Shown here: one piece after another, positions 1 through 6,720 of the stretch
Position numbering within the stretch: the stretch's first letter is position 1
Layout of the letters: every line of letters starts with the position of its first letter
Source: UBA11579 sp039714215
GTDB taxonomy: Bacteria; Chloroflexota; Anaerolineae; Anaerolineales; UBA11579
Direction: 5' to 3'
NCBI GenBank assembly: GCA_039714215.1
Contig: JBDLJU010000072.1
Span: 1 to 13,250 of the forward strand
DNA: 13,250 bases
Translations under genes and position numbers: made by a program
Notes under the pieces: generated by a model
The model's input: the letters and a program-made list of their open reading frames with translations, nothing else
Told to the model about the DNA's origin: nothing
Databases searched by the model: none

Positions 1-48
1 TAGGGGCCGGGCATGCCCGGCCCGGGCGACGCATGCATCGCCCCTACG
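1..48. repeat. Pair of abutting GC-rich palindromes (REP-like intergenic element), cut by the window edge
   Basis: Positions 4-23 form a perfect 20-bp palindrome centred on the CATG at 12-15. Positions 24-43 form a second 20-bp palindrome centred on GCATGC (31-36), with one mismatched pair (30/37). The outer ends TAGGGGC (1-7) and GCCCCTA (40-46) are also reverse complements. The block therefore can fold as two adjacent hairpins or as one long cruciform. TAGGGGC...GCCCCTA ends resemble short palindromic repeats scattered between genes in many bacteria, which is recollection and not tested here. It lies downstream of the sulfatase-like gene and could act in transcript 3'-end formation. Its left flank is outside the window. 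Confidence 0.6.
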
Positions 49-143
49 CGGGATTGTTAAGTTTGGAAACGCATCGGGGATATTAATATTGGGAATATTT
101 TTGCCAGGCTTTCTGCAGCTATCCAGACCGGTGAAGGTGCGTT

Positions 144-1682
144 TTACCGGTAATCCAGCGACTTCTGGTTGCCCTCTTCCACCTTGTCCTTCAACTTATT
201 CAGCAAATCCCCCGCAATTCCCTTCTGTGAGCTAGAGAGCTCGTCCATTTCTTCGGGATCATTTTCAATATCGTACAGCTCGGTCAGCGGTCCGCCGCCG
301 TTGAGCTGCTCCCAGCCGGTGTAGTGAGTCAGCTTGTAGCCGTCCTTGACGATCATGAACGAGCCGGGGTTGATCTCCCCGTACTGACGCTCAAAGGATT
401 TGGCCTCTGCGGCAAATACACTTCTTTGGGGATCTTCTTCACCCGCGTGATAGGTCGGCAGCACCTCACCCTCGACCCATTCCGGGACCGGCTGACCCGT
501 CATCTGCAGCAGGGTCGGCATCAGGTCGGCGTTGCTGGTGGGTGAGTACACATCCCGGCGGCTTGTCTGCCCGGGTTCGAAGATCAGCAGCGGCACCTGG
601 ATGATCGGCATATGGAGCGATTCGTTGTAGTGTTTGGTGATCCCCCGCTCAAACATTTCGCCGTGGTCGGAAGTAAATACCACGATCGTGTTGTCCAACA
701 CGCCAGTCTGCTCAAGCTGGTCGAACATCCGCCCAAACTCGGCATCGACCAGCAGGATGAACTCGTCGTACCAGCGGCGCTCATTCTCCTGGTCCTGGTA
801 GCCCCGGTGGTTGGTGAAGATGTGCTCTGGTTTCTCAATCGAGCGGTAGCCGTCTCCCTTGAAGTGGTCGATGAAGTCGTGGCGGGTGAAATAGGGATCA
901 TGCGGTGGGAGGTAGTGGAAGTAGCCGAGGAAAGGCTGTGGAAGTGAAGTTACCTGCTCCAGGCTCCAATCGATCGCATCCTCCAGCAGGAAGTAGTTGT
1001 CATCACGGATGTTGGGGATCCCGCGCGGGTAGAGACCGGTATATTTTTTGATCAAATTTTGCTTGTATGCCCGGTAAAGGTGCGCGAGGAACAGCGAGTA
1101 GGTCCCTTTCCGCCCGGTTTTGACCATCGCCTGCCGCCAGCTGACTGAAGCAAGGTCCTCATCGTTGGCGAAGAGAATATCGGAGACCAGGTCACCGCCG
1201 AGGAACAAATCCTGGCGGGCTTTGAGCTTGTCCATGCTTTGCTTCAGTTGGGTCAGCAGGGTAAAAGCCACCGAGTTGTGGGTGTAGCTCAGCCGGTAGT
1301 ATTGGTCGAAGGCGGTGAACAGGTTGTTTTGTTCAAAGAAGGGCGCGATCCCTACCCGGGGATTGAATCCCCGGTGGGTGAAGGGATAGGTGCCGGTCAG
1401 CAGCGAGCTGGTGCCGGGGAAGGTGTAGTTCCCCCCTGCGTAGTGGTTGTGGTACACGGTGGCGCGGGAGGCCAGCCGGGAGAGGTTGGGGGTCGTGGGG
1501 CGGTCATAGCCGTACAGCTCGATGTTGCGTGCCGAAAAGGCATCGAAGACGACCACCAGAATGTTGGGCAGGTCGCTGCCTGCGGCGCGCTGCGGTTTGA
1601 CCATCACCGAAGGCATGCTCGAAGCAAGGTACATCGCCCCGGTCAGTTTTAGAAAGTCACGTCGAGATATATTATTCGTCAT
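144..1682 (-). CDS. Tat-exported sulfatase-like hydrolase of the alkaline phosphatase superfamily, Thr at the nucleophile position
   Basis: This is a 512-aa protein. The N-terminus has a twin-arginine motif (SRRDFLKLTG, residues 6-15) followed by a hydrophobic stretch, so it is probably exported folded, with metal bound. The superfamily metal site is visible: D47 in VVVFDAF, and D339-H340 in FTSDHGEMF. The loop that in sulfatases reads C/S-x-P-x-R-x-x-L-L-T-G reads TFPGTSSLLTG here (87-97), so T87 takes the nucleophile position and T91 replaces the Arg. Formylglycine chemistry is therefore unlikely. A Thr nucleophile is known in lipoteichoic acid synthases and phosphoethanolamine transferases, and Thr also occurs in many uncharacterised 'sulfatase' annotations. 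Substrate cannot be called; a phosphodiesterase or phosphotransferase is as likely as a sulfatase. The start has GAGG 6 bp upstream, overlapping the stop of the membrane-protein gene, so the two are co-transcribed and probably translationally coupled. Confidence 0.88.
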   Translation of the reverse strand: MTNNISRRDFLKLTGAMYLASSMPSVMVKPQRAAGSDLPNILVVVFDAFSARNIELYGYDRPTTPNLSRLASRATVYHNHYAGGNYTFPGTSSLLTGTYPFTHRGFNPRVGIAPFFEQNNLFTAFDQYYRLSYTHNSVAFTLLTQLKQSMDKLKARQDLFLGGDLVSDILFANDEDLASVSWRQAMVKTGRKGTYSLFLAHLYRAYKQNLIKKYTGLYPRGIPNIRDDNYFLLEDAIDWSLEQVTSLPQPFLGYFHYLPPHDPYFTRHDFIDHFKGDGYRSIEKPEHIFTNHRGYQDQENERRWYDEFILLVDAEFGRMFDQLEQTGVLDNTIVVFTSDHGEMFERGITKHYNESLHMPIIQVPLLIFEPGQTSRRDVYSPTSNADLMPTLLQMTGQPVPEWVEGEVLPTYHAGEEDPQRSVFAAEAKSFERQYGEINPGSFMIVKDGYKLTHYTGWEQLNGGGPLTELYDIENDPEEMDELSSSQKGIAGDLLNKLKDKVEEGNQKSLDYR

Positions 1683-1691
1683 CGGGGGCCT

Positions 1692-2312
1692 CTACACGTT
1701 GCGCACGATCAGGATGATGATCGCCGCGAAATCGAAGAACAAATACATCCCGCTCAACAGGCTCAGGCGGTCAAAGATACTGAGCATCGCACTGCTGAAT
1801 TTTTCGGAACGCAGCGCCAGGAAAACGGGGAGCGCGAAGGAGAACGTGACGAGCAGCCCGAGGAGCGCCATTCCCAGCCAGGGAGATGCTCCCAGCAGGG
1901 CGAAACTGGAGAAGGCGCGGGTCATCTGTTCGTGGAGCAGCACGAGGATGATTTGCTCAATGATCGACCAGCTGGCGAGCACGGTGGCGACCAGGCCAAG
2001 ACTGACCAGCCGCTGATCTGTGCTCCAATTTTTGGAGATCAGCAAGCCCAGCAGCAATATCCCTCCGAACAAGACAAGCGATTCAACCAGGGTGTAGCTC
2101 AGCACATAGGCGCTGAAACCGACTGCGCCGCTGAGGGTGCGTCCTTCTGCCACCCAGCCGACATCCCGCAAGGTCATCAAGATCGTCCAGACATGCAGGG
2201 GAAAGGCGACAATCAGAAACAACTTTATCAGCTCGCCGCGATTAAATTTTGAGGATTGCGTGTTCATAGATATCGTTTCATTTCTAATAGTTTTCCTCAG
2301 CTGATTATACAT
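1692..2312 (-). CDS. Five-helix integral membrane protein of unknown function, first gene of the sulfatase unit
   Basis: This 206-aa protein has a polar N-terminus (about 28 residues) and about five hydrophobic segments (roughly 29-49, 66-93, 101-127, 147-167, 185-203). I do not recognise a family or a catalytic motif. The chosen ATG has a good Shine-Dalgarno (AAAAGGA, about 5 bp spacing). An internal ATG at 2267 (residue 16) has a weaker site and is the alternative start. Its stop lies 9 bp before the sulfatase-like ATG, and the downstream ribosome site overlaps the stop codon, so the two proteins are likely made together. A membrane partner for the exported hydrolase is possible but is inferred only from this arrangement. 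Confidence 0.75.
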   Translation of the reverse strand: MYNQLRKTIRNETISMNTQSSKFNRGELIKLFLIVAFPLHVWTILMTLRDVGWVAEGRTLSGAVGFSAYVLSYTLVESLVLFGGILLLGLLISKNWSTDQRLVSLGLVATVLASWSIIEQIILVLLHEQMTRAFSSFALLGASPWLGMALLGLLVTFSFALPVFLALRSEKFSSAMLSIFDRLSLLSGMYLFFDFAAIIILIVRNV

Positions 2313-2375
2313 GATTATCCTTTTAAGGGCTAAAACATCCGAAACCGCCTCCCTTTTAACCCAAAAGAAGGAAAA

Positions 2376-2404
2376 ATTATGGTCTGCGGGGAAAACATGT
2401 TAAA
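2376..2404 (-). promoter_or_regulatory. Candidate promoter for the membrane protein/sulfatase unit
   Basis: On the minus strand TTTAAC (plus 2399-2404) is followed after 17 bp by CATAAT (plus 2376-2381), five of six matches to the -10 consensus. Transcription would start near 2369, leaving a leader of about 57 nt. The element overlaps the plus-strand candidate promoter almost exactly. The -35 is weak (three of six). Confidence 0.4.
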
Positions 2405-2406
2405 AT
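2377..2406 (+). promoter_or_regulatory. Candidate promoter for the 2414 gene; a leaderless transcript is possible
   Basis: TAAAAT at 2401-2406 is a good -10 box. A weak -35 (TTATGG, 2377-2382) lies 18 bp upstream. A start site 7 or 8 nt after the -10 box falls on or next to the ATG at 2414, and no Shine-Dalgarno precedes that ATG, so the mRNA may be leaderless. The position is inferred from sequence only. Confidence 0.4.
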
Positions 2407-2413
2407 AACTGAT

Positions 2414-2842
2414 ATGGATCAGAGACAATCATTGCAGTTGCGAAAAAGACCCCCCAATCCAAAAACTCGCGCCGCGCACAAAAAAGAGTTCCGCAAGCAG
2501 GTCATCCTGCCGCTGAGCATTTTTCTTGTTCTGCTCGGAGCGGCAGGCGCAGTGTTGATCTACTATCAAATCGGAACTGTCGAGCGCTGGTCGCAAATTG
2601 CTTCGATTGCGTTGATCAGTCTCTCGATGCTGATCGGGTTGGTCATTCTGGCGCTCCTGGTTGGGCTGGTATTCCTGGTTGGACAGATTTTACAGCAGCT
2701 CCCGCCTTACACCCGCCTCGCCCAGGATGGGATTGAAACGATCAAGGAGCAGGTGGTCACCGGTGCGGACATTACGGTAAAACCAGTCATCAAAATCCAG
2801 AGCTTCCTGGCAGTGATCGATGCGCTGCGCGGACGCCGTTAA
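2414..2842 (+). CDS. Small two-helix membrane protein, function unknown
   Basis: This is a 142-aa protein. The N-terminal 29 residues are strongly basic and Pro-containing (cytosolic by the positive-inside rule). Two hydrophobic segments follow at about 30-51 and 62-92, the second rich in Gly/Leu/Val, and then a C-terminal tail of about 50 residues that looks partly amphipathic and ends RGRR. No enzymatic motif is visible and I do not recognise the family. No Shine-Dalgarno is present before the ATG, while a -10-like TAAAAT lies only 8 bp upstream, which suggests leaderless translation. A further small membrane protein follows after 21 bp, so the two likely share a transcript. The reading frame is convincing because of the clean membrane topology and the downstream coupled gene. 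Confidence 0.72.
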   Translation: MDQRQSLQLRKRPPNPKTRAAHKKEFRKQVILPLSIFLVLLGAAGAVLIYYQIGTVERWSQIASIALISLSMLIGLVILALLVGLVFLVGQILQQLPPYTRLAQDGIETIKEQVVTGADITVKPVIKIQSFLAVIDALRGRR

Positions 2843-2863
2843 CCCAAGAGATGAGGAAGGCGA

Positions 2864-3061
2864 ATGGAAAACAATTCAAGTTTTAAGCGAAATGCAGTCC
2901 TGGTGGGAGGAATTATCGGCGCTTTTGTTGGTGTCTTTGCCGCCAAAATGTTGGTAAAAGAAGTCGAAGAAGGGGATAACCAGGACGCGCTTACCCCTGC
3001 CAAAGGATTTCAACTAGGCATGCTGGTTTTAGGACTGCTTCGCCAGATCACCAATTTATAA
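2864..3061 (+). CDS. Gly-zipper mini-membrane protein (YtxH-like in style), function unknown
   Basis: This is a 65-aa protein. Residues 11-31 form a membrane segment with small-residue spacing (GGIIGAFVG), followed by a charged KEVEEGD patch and a second, shorter hydrophobic stretch (about 50-60). The layout resembles YtxH-type small proteins, but the similarity is by shape and not a confirmed family match. The start is supported by GAGGAAGG about 3-6 bp upstream. It sits 21 bp after the previous small membrane protein and just before a hairpin terminator, so it is the last gene of that unit. Confidence 0.7.
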   Translation: MENNSSFKRNAVLVGGIIGAFVGVFAAKMLVKEVEEGDNQDALTPAKGFQLGMLVLGLLRQITNL

Positions 3062-3098
3062 GGATTGGTTTTCAGGTAGTCCCATAAAATTTAAATAG

Positions 3099-3130
3099 AA
3101 GCCTGTCTGCACATTGACGGGCTTTCTTTC
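3099..3130 (+). terminator. Rho-independent-type hairpin after the mini-membrane protein
   Basis: AAGCCTGTC (3099-3107) and GACGGGCTT (3116-3124) make a 9-bp stem with one G-U pair and an 8-nt loop, followed by the T-rich TCTTTC. It fits a moderate terminator. It stands only 25 bp before the preferred start of the sugar kinase gene, so it could alternatively act as a leader hairpin or attenuator for that gene. Confidence 0.6.
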
Positions 3131-3155
3131 TAAACAGTAATTGATGAAGGCGTCG

Positions 3156-4181
3156 ATGCCAAACCCCACACCGAATTACCTGATCCTCGGACAGCTCCTT
3201 AGAGAATTCCTTGTCACCCCAGATCAAACGATCAGCCTGGATCAGCCCGGGGGCAATTTGCTCTATGCTGCCGGAGGGCTGTCTTTATGGTTGAGTTCAA
3301 ATGAAACCGCGGGATTGGTTGCCCGTGTCGGGGAAAATTATCCCCGCACCTGGGTGGAAGACCTGCAGGCAAAGGGTTACTCAACCGCAGGGATCAAGGT
3401 GCTCCCTGAAGAAATCGATTTGCGTTACTTCCGGGCTTACGAAGACCTGCGCACGATGGTGGAGGAAGACCCGATTAAAGTGTTTGCCCGTTTAGAAAGC
3501 AGTATGCCGCGTGCACTGCTGGGGTATCAGCCCCCATCACATCGCGGGGGCTCCGCAGACCTCAAAGCAGTCACCAGTGTTGCACTCCGCAAAACAGACC
3601 TGCCCGAAGCCTACATCGGGGCAGGCTCAGCCCATATCTGCCCAATGGATTATTTATCTCAGAGTTTAATGCCAGCTGAGCTGCGCGCTGCCGGGGTAGA
3701 GATCGTCACGCTGGACCCGGGTAATTTCATGCAGCCTGAGCATTATCAAGATGTCCGGGCATTATTAATTGGCCTGACCGCTTTTTTGCCCTCTGAAGAT
3801 GAGCTGACCAGCTTGTTCCGCGGTCGTACTGCGAATATCTGGGAAATGATCGAAGAAGTTGCCAGCTGGGGAGTCGAGGTGATTGCCGTAAAAAGAGCCT
3901 GGCGCGGCCAACTGCTCTTCGATACAGCAAAAAACCGGAGGGTCGAGATTCCGGCTTATCCCTCAAAAATGGTCGATCCTACCGGAGCAGGGGATGTTTT
4001 CGCAGGCGGTTTTTTGCGGGCTTTTTCAAAATATGGGAGTCCGCTTGATGGACTGCTCCATGGTAATGTGGCTGCTTCAATTGCTGTGGAGGGCAGAGGT
4101 CCGTTCTATACCAGGGAGGTGCTGCCCGGCTTAGCCCATGCACGCCTGAACAGCTTACGAGACTCTATCAGGGAAGTTTAA
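3156..4181 (+). CDS. PfkB-family carbohydrate (or nucleoside) kinase
   Basis: This is a 341-aa ribokinase-fold kinase that uses ATP to phosphorylate a sugar or nucleoside-type alcohol in the cytosol. The PfkB signature near the C-terminus is clear: DPTGAGD (274-280), where the last Asp is the catalytic base and GAG forms the anion hole, followed by FAGGF. The N-terminal half carries the usual Gly-rich region (NLLYAAGG) and GLVARVGENYP. Length fits the family. Substrate cannot be deduced. The ATG at 3156 is preferred because AAGG lies 5 bp upstream. A TTG at 3141 and an ATG at 3144 in the same frame lack a ribosome site. The next gene starts one base after the stop, so the two are a coupled pair. 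Confidence 0.85.
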   Translation: MPNPTPNYLILGQLLREFLVTPDQTISLDQPGGNLLYAAGGLSLWLSSNETAGLVARVGENYPRTWVEDLQAKGYSTAGIKVLPEEIDLRYFRAYEDLRTMVEEDPIKVFARLESSMPRALLGYQPPSHRGGSADLKAVTSVALRKTDLPEAYIGAGSAHICPMDYLSQSLMPAELRAAGVEIVTLDPGNFMQPEHYQDVRALLIGLTAFLPSEDELTSLFRGRTANIWEMIEEVASWGVEVIAVKRAWRGQLLFDTAKNRRVEIPAYPSKMVDPTGAGDVFAGGFLRAFSKYGSPLDGLLHGNVAASIAVEGRGPFYTREVLPGLAHARLNSLRDSIREV

Positions 4182-4182
4182 G

Positions 4183-5292
4183 ATGCAAAAAGACCTTATC
4201 CAGCGTGTCGTAGAACGCGCCATTGAAATCCAGCAGATCCCGGCCCCCACATTCGAGGAGGGCTTGCGTGCTGAGTTTGTCGCTCAGGCTTTTCGAGAAG
4301 AAGGACTCAGCCAGGTTGAAATTGACCAGGTTGGCAATGTGTTTGGCTGCCTTCCCGGTGACTCCAGCGAGCGCTCCCTGGTGGTCTCAGCGCATACTGA
4401 TACTGTATTTCCTCAGGAGATTGACCTGAGCGTGCGCCGGCGAAGTGGAAAAATTTCCGGACCGGGGATTGGCGATAACTCCCTGGGGGTCGCCGGTTTG
4501 TTCGGGTTGTTATGGATGCTGCGCGAAGAGGAGATTCGCCTGCCGGGGGATTTATGGCTGGTCGCCAATGTCGGCGAGGAAGGGCTGGGGGATCTTTACG
4601 GCATGCACGAGGTTGTTGCCCGCTTCGCAGATCAGCCGCTGGGGTATGTGATCCTTGAGGGCCTCGCCTTTGGCCGCCTGTACCACCGTGGGCTGGGTGT
4701 CAAACGCTACCGGATCTCGATCAATACCCAGGGAGGGCATTCGTGGGTCGATTATGGAAGGCCATCCGCAGTCCACGAGCTCGCTTCCCTGGTGAACACC
4801 CTGGTAAATCTTCGTCTACCGAAACGACCGCGTACGACAATGAACGTCGGTCGGATATCTGGAGGGGTCTCAATTAATACGATTGCGCCCAGCGCATCGA
4901 TCGAACTGGATGTGCGCTCTGAAGATGGAAAGGTGCTTGCCCAAACCTGTAAAAAAGTAGAGCAGGCGATCCTCCAGGTAGAGAAACCCGGGGTAATGAT
5001 TGATGTTGAGGTGATCGGCAACCGCGAGTTTGGCGAGATTCCCAGTGACCATCCATTGGTGCAGGTTGGTGTGCAGGCGATCCGTCATCAGGGAATCGAG
5101 CCTGAACTGCTGATCGGCTCTACAGATGCCAACGCGGTTTTAAGTAAAGGTTACCCGGCGATCTGTATTGGCCTGGCCAATGGCGGCGCGGCCCACACTG
5201 AAGGTGAGTTTATGCTCACTGAAAATTTGCCGCGTGGGTTGGCCCAACTGCTCGAAGTGGTTGCAGCTGGATTCAGGCAGCAAGCTGCTTGA
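4183..5292 (+). CDS. M20-family zinc metallopeptidase/deacylase-type hydrolase
   Basis: This is a 369-aa, probably cytosolic protein with the di-zinc M20 fold. The metal and catalytic residues line up: H71 and D73 in SAHTDTVFP, D98 in GPGIGDNS, catalytic E132 with E133 in VGEEGLGD, E159 in ILEG, and H338 in AAHTEGEF. The insertion (lid/dimerisation) domain starts near 170 and contains the typical GGHSW (184-188) and NTIAPSASIELDVRSE region. M20 enzymes cleave di-/tripeptides or deacylate N-acyl amino acids; specificity is not readable here. GGGAAG lies about 6 bp before the ATG, within the end of the kinase gene, and only 1 bp separates the genes, so it is co-expressed with the PfkB kinase. 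No signal peptide is seen. Confidence 0.88.
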   Translation: MQKDLIQRVVERAIEIQQIPAPTFEEGLRAEFVAQAFREEGLSQVEIDQVGNVFGCLPGDSSERSLVVSAHTDTVFPQEIDLSVRRRSGKISGPGIGDNSLGVAGLFGLLWMLREEEIRLPGDLWLVANVGEEGLGDLYGMHEVVARFADQPLGYVILEGLAFGRLYHRGLGVKRYRISINTQGGHSWVDYGRPSAVHELASLVNTLVNLRLPKRPRTTMNVGRISGGVSINTIAPSASIELDVRSEDGKVLAQTCKKVEQAILQVEKPGVMIDVEVIGNREFGEIPSDHPLVQVGVQAIRHQGIEPELLIGSTDANAVLSKGYPAICIGLANGGAAHTEGEFMLTENLPRGLAQLLEVVAAGFRQQAA

Positions 5293-5377
5293 AATTCACT
5301 ACCTGGTGGATGTAAGAACCACGAATAAAGCTTTGTCCATTAACTGAAATTATAGATCGTTAGGACAGGAGCTTTCG

Positions 5378-6043
5378 ATGGAAAAAATGATTACCCCTGA
5401 GATTGGTGCTCAGATTGAGGACTTATTCTTGGGTTTAGAACAGCCAGTGGAAATTTTATACTTCGGACAAAAAGCAGACTGTGAGTACTGCGCTGATGTA
5501 CTCCAGCTGGTCAATGAAGTGGCTGAGCTGCATGATTTGATCAGCGTACAGGCCTTTGATCTCCAGGCTGACCAGGCAGAGGCGGATAAGTACAATGTCG
5601 CCGCTTCCCCTTCTTTGGTGATTGCTGCCAAAAATGGTGATCAGCTGTTGGATTACGGCGTACGCTTTAGGGGCGCACCGGCAGGGCATGAGTTCACCAC
5701 GTTGATCCTTGATCTGCTGAATGTTTCCAAGCGCCGCACCGACCTCACTGAGGAAACCCGCGAGTATATCCAGACGCTCACCGAGCCGCTGCTGCTCCAG
5801 GTATTTGTCACCCCGACCTGTGCTTACTGCCCACCGGCAGTGCTTCTGGCGCATCAAATGGCGATGGAAAGTGATTTGGTGCAGGCCGAGATGGTCGAAA
5901 GCACCGAGTTCCGTGATTTGGCGGACGAGTATATGGTCAGCGGGGTACCTCAAACCACAATTAATGCGGGCGCGGGCACTGTGGTTGGCGCCCTGCCAGA
6001 ACCGGTGATGATAGAAAGACTGCAAAGTATTTTAACAAATTAA
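5378..6043 (+). CDS. Glutaredoxin/thioredoxin-like protein with two CXXC folds (protein disulfide oxidoreductase, PDO-like)
   Basis: This is a 221-aa cytosolic protein made of two consecutive thioredoxin-fold units. The first has CEYC (35-38) after a beta-strand and the cis-Pro region ASPSL (P78). The second has CAYC (148-151) in FVTPTCAYCPP and the cis-Pro VPQTT (P191). Size and the double CXXC match the archaeal/thermophile PDO family (about 225 aa), unlike the AhpF N-terminal domain, which keeps only one CXXC. Such proteins exchange disulfides with client proteins and are usually reduced by a thioredoxin reductase, which is not in this window. AGGAG lies about 7 bp before the ATG. The OsmC-like gene follows after 18 bp, suggesting a shared redox task. 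An 85-bp gap separates it from the peptidase gene, with no convincing promoter. Confidence 0.83.
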   Translation: MEKMITPEIGAQIEDLFLGLEQPVEILYFGQKADCEYCADVLQLVNEVAELHDLISVQAFDLQADQAEADKYNVAASPSLVIAAKNGDQLLDYGVRFRGAPAGHEFTTLILDLLNVSKRRTDLTEETREYIQTLTEPLLLQVFVTPTCAYCPPAVLLAHQMAMESDLVQAEMVESTEFRDLADEYMVSGVPQTTINAGAGTVVGALPEPVMIERLQSILTN

Positions 6044-6061
6044 TCCTTAGGAGATAAAACC

Positions 6062-6478
6062 ATGGAAGCAAAAGTAACTTGGAAAAATGAGGGACTGCTG
6101 ATGCAGGGTACCGCAGATACGGGATCAGTCTTGGAATTAGCCTCGGGGTTGGATGAAGGCGCGCCAGGCTTCCGCCCGATGGAACTGCTCGCAATCGGCC
6201 TGGCAGGCTGCACCTCGATGGATGTGCTCTCAATTTTGAAAAAGAAACGCCAGGATGTCACTGATTTTGAAGTCAGGGTGCACACCGAAAATGCTGAGAA
6301 ACATCCGCACGTTTGGAATGAAGCCCGGCTTGAGTATGTAATCTCTGGGCGCAACATCGATCCCAAGGCAGTTGAGCGGGCAATGGATCTTTCAAAGACC
6401 ACCTACTGCCCCGCTCAGAATATGCTTAACCAGTCTGTCGAAATCGAGCTGAGCTACACGATCATCGAAGTTGATTAG
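6062..6478 (+). CDS. OsmC-family thiol peroxidase-like protein
   Basis: This is a 138-aa protein with the whole OsmC/Ohr-type domain. The two family cysteines are present: C50 in GLAGCTSMDVLSILKKK at the start of the long central helix, and C116 in TTYCPAQNML. In the family these form the peroxidatic/resolving pair that reduces organic hydroperoxides. The subgroup resembles YhfA-like proteins more than Ohr, and peroxidase activity in that subgroup is less well established. Start choice is supported by TAGGAGA about 7 bp upstream. It is the last gene before a strong terminator and follows the double-CXXC oxidoreductase by 18 bp, which is a plausible electron donor (inference). Confidence 0.88.
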   Translation: MEAKVTWKNEGLLMQGTADTGSVLELASGLDEGAPGFRPMELLAIGLAGCTSMDVLSILKKKRQDVTDFEVRVHTENAEKHPHVWNEARLEYVISGRNIDPKAVERAMDLSKTTYCPAQNMLNQSVEIELSYTIIEVD

Positions 6479-6497
6479 CTAAATTTGAACTATTAAA

Positions 6498-6531
6498 AAT
6501 CAAGAGCCAGGATAACTCCTGGCTTTTGATT
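6498..6531 (+). terminator. Strong hairpin terminator after the OsmC-like gene
   Basis: AATCAAGAGCCAGGA (6498-6512) pairs with TCCTGGCTTTTGATT (6517-6531) over 15 bp, with one G-U pair and a 4-nt loop TAAC. The inner 8-bp GC-rich stem AGCCAGGA/TCCTGGCT is followed by TTTTGATT, as in an intrinsic terminator; the A-rich left arm makes it potentially bidirectional. Confidence 0.82.
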
Positions 6532-6550
6532 GACCGGACGAAGTTCGGTT

Positions 6551-6586
6551 TGATAATAAGTTTGGGCTTGCCCAAACTTATTATTA
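6551..6586. repeat. Perfect 15-bp inverted repeat in the intergenic region
   Basis: ATAATAAGTTTGGGC (6553-6567) is the exact reverse complement of 6570-6584, separated by TT. With one G-U pair and one more A-T pair the stem extends to 17 bp (6551-6586). It lies 20 bp after the OsmC terminator and about 90 bp before the TATAAT box of the next gene. There is no pure T-run after it, so it is not a typical terminator. It could be a second transcription stop, a protein-binding site or an isolated palindromic repeat unit. Confidence 0.65.
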
Positions 6587-6678
6587 TATTAATTTCAATG
6601 TACCTGTTGGGAGGAAAAGTTAATCTAAGGTGGTTTCATCCTCTAACAATCTTGCTTTCTGCAGCTTTGAACATCGGG

Positions 6679-6684
6679 TATAAT
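6679..6684 (+). promoter_or_regulatory. Consensus -10 box (TATAAT) for the Clp_N-M50 gene
   Basis: A perfect TATAAT occurs 36 bp before the ATG at 6721, in an otherwise non-coding stretch after two hairpins. The -35 at 17-bp spacing (TTTCTG, 6656-6661) is poor; TTGCTT (6652-6657) is better but 21 bp away. The box supports a start downstream of it and argues against the longer in-frame extension. Confidence 0.5.
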
Positions 6685-6720
6685 CAGCCTCTGAATGATG
6701 TTTCACCAAAACGAGGGATG

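Noticed and set aside
83..110. AATATT-GGG-AATATT inverted repeat followed by T's
   Set aside because: The stem is only 6 bp and made of A-T pairs, and it points away from the sulfatase-like gene, so it is too weak to call a terminator.
128..151. Two ACCGGT copies around the stop of the sulfatase-like gene as a terminator stem
   Set aside because: The stem is 6 bp with a 12-nt loop and no T-run follows on the minus strand.
612..947. Open frame of 111 codons opposite the sulfatase-like gene
   Set aside because: It lies fully within the coding region that carries the conserved motifs on the other strand and shows no independent signal.
5293..5377. Promoter before the PDO-like gene (TTGTCC ... 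TATAGA)
   Set aside because: The two boxes are only 12 bp apart, which is too short for a normal sigma-70-type promoter.
6526..6720. In-frame upstream extension of the Clp_N-M50 gene from a TTG at 6526 (65 extra residues)
   Set aside because: It overlaps the right arm of a strong terminator, a perfect inverted repeat and a TATAAT box, has no ribosome site, and the recognisable Clp_N domain begins right after ATG 6721.
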